This document shows positions 58,724 through 64,000 of a stretch of DNA of 64,000 nucleotides, piece by piece (position 1 is the first letter of the stretch; each line of letters begins with the position of its first letter). The stretch covers positions 5,580,001 through 5,644,000 of the forward strand of contig JASJZC010000007.1 in assembly GCA_037178855.1 (NCBI GenBank), in the 5' to 3' direction. The notes beneath the pieces were generated by a model. That model searched no databases. It was not told the origin of the DNA and saw nothing but the letters and a program-made list of their open reading frames with translations. Source of the DNA: Oscheius sp. JU75. Lineage: Eukaryota > Nematoda > Chromadorea > Rhabditida > Rhabditidae. Made by a program: the position numbers and the translations under genes.

Positions 58724-61070
58724 ATGAGGCTTCTCCTGCTAGCTGCAGCTTGTTTAGGTTTGCTAGTCTCTGCAATAGAGCACAGGTTTTTATAGCATGC
58801 TCTTCGGCATTTCCAATGTGCACAAATGGCTCAACACCTTTGATGGAGGCAAACGATGCATTCACATGTGATCGTGGATGTCCTCTCGGTTTCAATTGCG
58901 AATTTCAGGTTCGAGAGATTTAAATTGGGGATATTGTTTTTAGGATGCTGACCAGAGCATGTCCAAGGCTATATGCTGTCCAAACATGACTGCACTACAG
59001 CAGTTATACGGTGACGAAGAACATTCCGAGCCCATATGGGATCTTTCCCAAGTTGATCAACACTCTTCTCAATTATAACCACTTGTTTAGGTGGCCGATC
59101 TTTCTGCAGGCTTACAGTCAGCAATTGAAGGAGCTTCGAAAACTAGAGATGTCACAATTTCCGCGGAAGATACTTTGTCTTCTCAAGAACATACATCTGC
59201 TGACAGTGCCGAGGCAGTTACACAAGCTGTAGAAGTGACCACCGACATTGTGACAGCTGAGCCTATTGTGCCAATCGAATCTACGATACCAGTTGAGATA
59301 TCTGAAACAACTACGGAAGCTGCTACATCCTCAATTAAAACAGATGATCCGAAAGAAGAAACTACAGCTTTGAGTAAAACAGGATATGTCGAGGAACCGA
59401 AAGGTGCAATCAGTACAGCGTCAACGGCGGCTAACGATAATACAACTTCGGCATCAACTACATTGGCAACAGTGAATGTTATCGTAGAGATAGAAGGCAG
59501 TGGAGATGGGTTAGAAGAACCGCTGATTTTTCAAAAGAAATCCTGTGCTAGACAAAAGTTTAGGTAAGGTCGTATCTCCGAACATAACATCGTTTTAGCC
59601 TCACTTGCCATGACGGTAAGGTCAAAACGCAGGCGACGATAAGATGGTTCAAAAACGCTGATACAGGAGAATGCGAGTTTTATCCATTTGGCTACTGCCC
59701 AGGTGTGATGTTTTCATGAAATGTAATGTTTTTCTCAGGCGATAGAATTATTGAGTCGGTAACAATTAGAACAAGAACGGAATGCGAGGAGCATTGCGTT
59801 GTGGGGAAACTAGGTAAGGGCTAGTGTAAACAGCCAATTCTGTTCAGATATGCAAGTAGCCGAAATAGAGCCTGCACTTACTGGTAAAGTCTTCGTTTCC
59901 AGATCAAACAACAAATGTAGATTCGTCGAAATTCAATGCAGCTGCTGGCGGAACAACACCAACAGCTGAAGGTGGAATTACACAACAAAGTTATGCCATG
60001 GTTGCTACAGGGCTTTCAACTGAGGGAAGTTCAACATCATCAACAGACTCAACAACTTCTTTGGTCGATTCAGAAGTAAGGATACGCTACCAAGTTTTCA
60101 ATAATTTTTAGACTTCATCTTCTCAGCTTTTAGCGGTAGAGAAACCAAGTGTTGGAAAGAATTTTGAATCTGTGAATTCTACGGAGACCTCATCCTCTTC
60201 TTTAGGTAATTTTCTTGTGGTTCATATAAACAGCTTGTTAAAGATACTTCAGGAACTGAATCAACTACAGCACAATACGAACCAAATGATTCGGTAAGGA
60301 AACATTACTTAACTATTCTTTTTAGTCATCCAAGCTAGCCATTGAAGACCCTATCGCTGAGCAAAAACAAGAGGCCAAGAACCATTTGCGTCTGATCCCT
60401 TCAACACCTACTGAAAACACTACCGAACAAGAGATCGACTCGAATACTGTAAAACAGTTACAGCCTCCATTGTCGGAGAGCCAAGAAAAAAGTAATTGTC
60501 TTTTTAAACCCGTCTAATGATTTCACAGTGCTTTCTGGCGTGCAACATCCTGACAAGGCGGAACAGGGAACCGGTATTCTAGAGACCGCAAGTACTCAAG
60601 AGACAATGGCAGAAGAAGGGCCGAACAGCACAAAAAGTGCCGTTTTTATGGGTGAACGCTGAACACTTCCAATTTCAGACATAACCGAAGATGAAAAGTC
60701 AAGTGGAGAAAAGGGAGAAGATGAAAACCTGGAGGTGGTCGAAGGAATTAGTGCAAGAAACGAAGTGGTCGAAAAATGTGAGCCCTATGATAGATCACAA
60801 CGGATTAGAAATTCAGTGAAAGTAGCCTGCTCATCAGGTACCTACCGTTATGTCTGCGATAATGGACATCCTTCTCAGTTTGTTTACAGATGGGAAAATG
60901 TTGGTGGATTTTGTCAATCCTTCCCTTATGGATACTGCTATGTTAGTTGCTTAGTGGAGAGGTAAAACAAGTTTATATTCCAGGGAGAATTCAACCATCC
61001 TCATCCTCGAACAATGGACGAATGTCAGCAATACTGTTTCAAGTCCCCAAGTCGCGTTTTTGCCCTCTGA
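58724..61070 (+). CDS. Secreted lustrin-cysteine / mucin-like / Kunitz-type multidomain protein
   Basis: Exons are 58724-58757, 58796-58908, 58944-59051, 59091-59563, 59599-59702, 59739-59813, 59848-59883, 59921-60075, 60112-60205, 60253-60293, 60326-60491, 60529-60636, 60679-60941 and 60984-61070 (618 codons). A signal peptide (MRLLLLAAACLA) leads into a lustrin-type Cys module (FTCDRGCPLGFNCEF...AICCP). A Thr/Ser/Glu-rich stalk follows, then a Kunitz-like domain (about 237-300: RWFKNADTGECEFYPFGYC ... TECEEHC), a second stalk, and a second Kunitz-like domain (about 553-612: RWENVGGFCQSFPYGYC ... DECQQYC). In both, C5-8-C14 and C30-7-C38 spacings hold, but the loop after C14 is longer than in BPTI, so protease inhibition is uncertain. 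Extracellular-matrix or cuticle roles are plausible. Confidence 0.88.
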
Positions 61071-61428
61071 AGACTACGAGTTGTTATTTATTTATTGTCG
61101 ATAAAGCCAAATAGTTTTATTAGTCAATATACCTCTGTAAGAGTGAACTGAATGTACCTGTCGGTTTCGCAAAAACTAAAAAATCACTGGGTGTGCGAAA
61201 AAAAGAAGGATGTTTGAAAAACATGTACTTATTAAGGCGTGTTGATGACGTTTTATGCATCATGTGAAAGCTGCAGTAGAGAAGAGATTGAAAGTGAGCG
61301 AGACAAAGAGAAAGAACATGCAGCACTCATCTAGGGGGTCTCTTTCGTCAGGCGTCGCTGTTCGTCTTCCCCTCTCGCGACGGAGGTTTTGCCTTAGTTT
61401 CAGTCATTACTTCGCTTAAAATGAGTAC
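61071..61428. other. Convergent 3' flank
   Basis: This is the 3' UTR space of the Kunitz gene (plus) and the Ig gene (minus). AATA-type signals lie just after the Kunitz stop (gataaagcc at about 61101). No gene was seen. Confidence 0.4.
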
Positions 61429-62593
61429 TCACTCTCTCCGAGCCACGTTGTAGTTTGCCGAGTTGTAGCGGCTACACGCTTGCCACGTGTATATACAGAT
61501 GAAGACAAGCAGAAGAATGATCAGGATGATGACGAGAGGGAGAATCCAGCTGTAGTTTCCTGCAAAATGTTTCTAATCAAAAGAGTTGGTTGCTAATACC
61601 AGAGAGGACCAAGTTTTGGTCCAGTTTGAGCTCGAACTGTTGCTCAGGTCCATCAACAATAACAGCAAATTGATTGGACGCAACACAGCGGTACTTTCCA
61701 ACGTCGGACTCCTCGACTTTCTCAATGACGAGTGTATTTTTCGGGGTGAAAGACACACGGCCTCCAGCTTCTGAAAAAAAGCTTCTTCAACTTATGCAAG
61801 CTGTTGATTAACAAAGGCGTCTTCCTATACATTTTTCACGCAGTGTATGAATAATCTGCCCTTTCCAGACATAGCACTACCCCAAAGAACGGCATAACTA
61901 ACCGACGGGCAGACCATCCTTAAACCAGACGACGTTTGGAACAGGGAATCCAACCACTGGACAACTAATTGAGGCGTTTTCCCCTAGCTGGACAGGGACT
62001 TCTTCACCCTCGATGAGAGTGGGATCATGCTCGGCCATTTTGTATTTTCTGGAGCCGTTGGTGTGAACAACGGGACGAGCTGAAAAAGACAATTCAATGA
62101 AACATCATCAGACTTACTCAGAACGAACAAGTTTCCGTAGACGAGGTCATCGTCCTGTGTCTTCATTTCACAGCGGTATTTGCCGGCATCGGTTACGGGA
62201 GCGTGGCCGAAAATGAGACGAGCCTTGAGCTTCTTCTCGTCCAAATGTGCCTAAAATGTAGCTTTTTATACGAATTCATGTCAGTCCTACTTCGAACGTC
62301 TTCCTGTCTCGAGCTCTGATGAATCTGGCGGATGTCATTGATGCAATAGTGTCATCAACCGAAATTTGGCACCTAAAATTTTTAATCTGGCAACCTCACT
62401 AGCCTCACCATAAATCTCCTGCGGGTCCTGTAAGAGGCTCTTCATCCGTGGAAATCAGTTTGCTGTTCTTTATGACAACTGCTAAATTTCCTAAAGCGAC
62501 GGCGCTCCACACCGGTGCAGCGAGAAACAATAAACCTGGGCAGACAAAATATACATCTATCAACAGTTTACCTAGTGATACCAGAATGAGCAT
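61429..62593 (-). CDS. Two-immunoglobulin-domain single-pass membrane protein (ZIG/neuroplastin-like)
   Basis: Minus-strand exons are 62593-62572, 62535-62409, 62372-62291, 62250-62118, 62079-61903, 61770-61600 and 61559-61429 (280 codons). A signal peptide (MLILVSLGLLFLAAPVWSAVA) precedes two Ig domains. The first has its Cys pair in DLWCQISVDD and DAGKYRCEM. The second has ISCPVVGFPVPNVVWFKDG and SDVGKYRCVASNQ, the classic DxGxYxC. Then come a transmembrane helix (SWILPLVIILIILLLVFICIY) and a short basic tail ending NVARRE. Such proteins are adhesion or neuronal-maintenance molecules. The TGA stop is followed in frame by 22 open codons; a spliced longer tail is possible but not supported by a normal-sized intron. 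Confidence 0.9.
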
Positions 62594-64000
62594 TGTTTTT
62601 GCTGATTGATGCTATCGCCTCATAAAAGTTGAACTGAAAAGTCTGTCTTGAAAGAGGAAATCGTAAAAAAAAAGACGTGCGTGGCGTTCGTACAATGCTC
62701 TCAATGATGGGAGTCTTCACGGGAATTTGTCATAAACGCCCGAAAAAGAAAAGAGCTGAATCGGCATTGATTGAAAACTTCAGTGGGATGGCTATAGTAG
62801 AATGTCCCAGAAGAAGCGCTGGTCGCTGTCGAAGACAAAAGAGCCTAAGGTGTGACAGGCGAGTAGCCCACCAACATGAGTAAGCAGCAATGACTAATAG
62901 GGGACAATGGACTCCGTAGGACTCGTAACCACACCATTCAAGGTATCGATAACGTTCAGGTACTCTCTTATCAAAAGCTGATCAACAGAAAACACTATGT
63001 TTGCTTACACGAGGTAGCTACTGATTATAGGCGCCTGAGACCCAGATACCTCAGAAAACATTAGTGGAATTGAAATGGTTTAAAAGAGCGACCAGAAATA
63101 GATGCCAATGAACTTGGAAGGCAGGACATCAAAACAAAATAGCAAATAGCGAACAAGGCGACGCTTGGAAAACTCAATCAGGGCGGCCGTCAACTTGGTT
63201 GCTCGCATTATGCTTGTCCGGAAAGGATCAGTCCTCCGTCTGGGACGAAAAACTACTCTCATTGTTGGAAGCAGCAAAAAAGGAAATGGGGGTATGGTTA
63301 AAATAAAATGAGATAGACAGGTTCGCCTAAGAAAAGAGGTCCTCCGGATTGAGCTTATAATTGCCATCGTTTTCTAGCTAAAGAAAGGAGATCCGATGAA
63401 AGGTATCGGGATGTTTTGGCTATGCAATAATAATGAAATAGTGAGAGGAAAGATGAGAACTCTCGGACTGCCTCCGATGAGAGGGAAGCTGGGAAGGATA
63501 GACATTAAGAGAACAATGGTAAAATCAAGAAAGTGCTGTGGTACGCATGGAACCCGTAATAATTCTCGCGTTTTTTGTGTCTCTTCTGATCTGTCAATTC
63601 CCATTATGTTCTGTCGGATCAATGTCGTTAAGTGAAAGTGTTGTGGCGGAATTTGATGGTCGAGTAGTAGTAGAATACGGGAAAACATGAAACGCCGAAG
63701 AGCAACAAATAAAAGATCTCGGCAAACATTGAATGACCAGAGGTGAAAGCGCGCTTCCTCTTTTTCTGCAATAGAGAATGCTGCCGTCGACTATGATCGA
63801 GTATCCGTGCTGATTTGCCCATGGGGAAAAGCTAAGATATAAAGAAGAACTGCATGAAGAAGAGTCAAAGTGTAGACGACTGTCGGGGGAGACGGTCGCT
63901 TTTGAAGCACAGCAGGCGCGATGATGGGACAATAGAAAAAAGCCCATCACGTTTGAATTGATTGTGAATCATATTTTTCTCAAAAGATGATGGGATACAG
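62594..64000. other. Right flank, no gene supported
   Basis: This is the upstream flank of the Ig gene, then 1.4 kb of sequence to the window edge. ORFs on both strands overlap one another and lack splice or family support. It probably contains the Ig-gene promoter. A gene start beyond the window cannot be judged. Confidence 0.4.

Noticed and set aside
61369-61428. In-frame open stretch after the Ig-gene TGA (possible stop readthrough)
   Set aside because: Only 22 codons, no CTA readthrough context, and no normal-sized intron that would bypass the stop; chance is sufficient.

Overview
The window looks like nuclear DNA from a small-genome animal, most likely a nematode or a close ecdysozoan relative. 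The evidence is dense intron-rich metazoan genes on both strands, very short introns (about 34-46 nt, usually gt...tttcag or tttag), and family members typical of nematodes: a lustrin/Kunitz-type secreted protein, a two-Ig membrane protein, an R7-type RGS protein and a globin. A tardigrade or another compact ecdysozoan genome cannot be excluded. I spliced the genes by hand: reading frame and intron phase had to agree at each junction, and homology was judged from remembered family motifs. No search was run.

Layout. 0-12 kb: the 3' part of an SR-like nuclear protein (+), an R7 RGS protein (DEP-GGL-RGS, -), and a PPP1R37-like leucine-rich PP1 regulator (+). 11.8-15 kb: an SLC19 folate/thiamine-type transporter (-) and a DIPP-type Nudix hydrolase (-). 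15-19.3 kb: poorly coding, with one small signal-peptide membrane protein, weak candidates and a frame-broken coding region. 19.4-28 kb: SET/NAP histone chaperone (+), ANCHR/ZFYVE19 (+), a one-RRM protein (-), MCFD2 (+), an unrecognised secreted protein (-) and a second MCFD2 paralogue (-). 28-31 kb: the ERAD ubiquitin ligase HRD1/SYVN1 (+) with a MITE-like element in one intron. 32-41 kb: an LCLAT1-type lysophospholipid acyltransferase (+), a GST-like protein (+), an unknown small gene (-), a globin (+) and TMEM41 (-). 41-44.8 kb is a gene desert. 44.8-53 kb: a 29-exon PEP-synthase/rifampicin-phosphotransferase-like enzyme (+) and SEL1L (+). 53-64 kb: two small overlapping convergent genes, a small PY-motif protein, a lustrin/Kunitz secreted protein (+), a two-Ig membrane protein (-) and non-coding flanks.

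Functional themes. Several neighbours act in the early secretory pathway: HRD1 and its obligate partner SEL1L (ER-associated degradation), two MCFD2-type EF-hand cargo-receptor subunits, TMEM41 and an LCLAT1-type acyltransferase. These look like independently transcribed genes on both strands, so the clustering may be chance. The most unusual items are the PEP-synthase-like gene (bacterial-type architecture, 28 introns), a palindromic back-to-back AATAAA that contains both stop codons of two convergent genes, an apparent excess of GC-AG introns, stop-free 3n mini-introns, one apparent GT-AA intron, and a stretch at 17.9-19.0 kb that reads well only if frame breaks are allowed.
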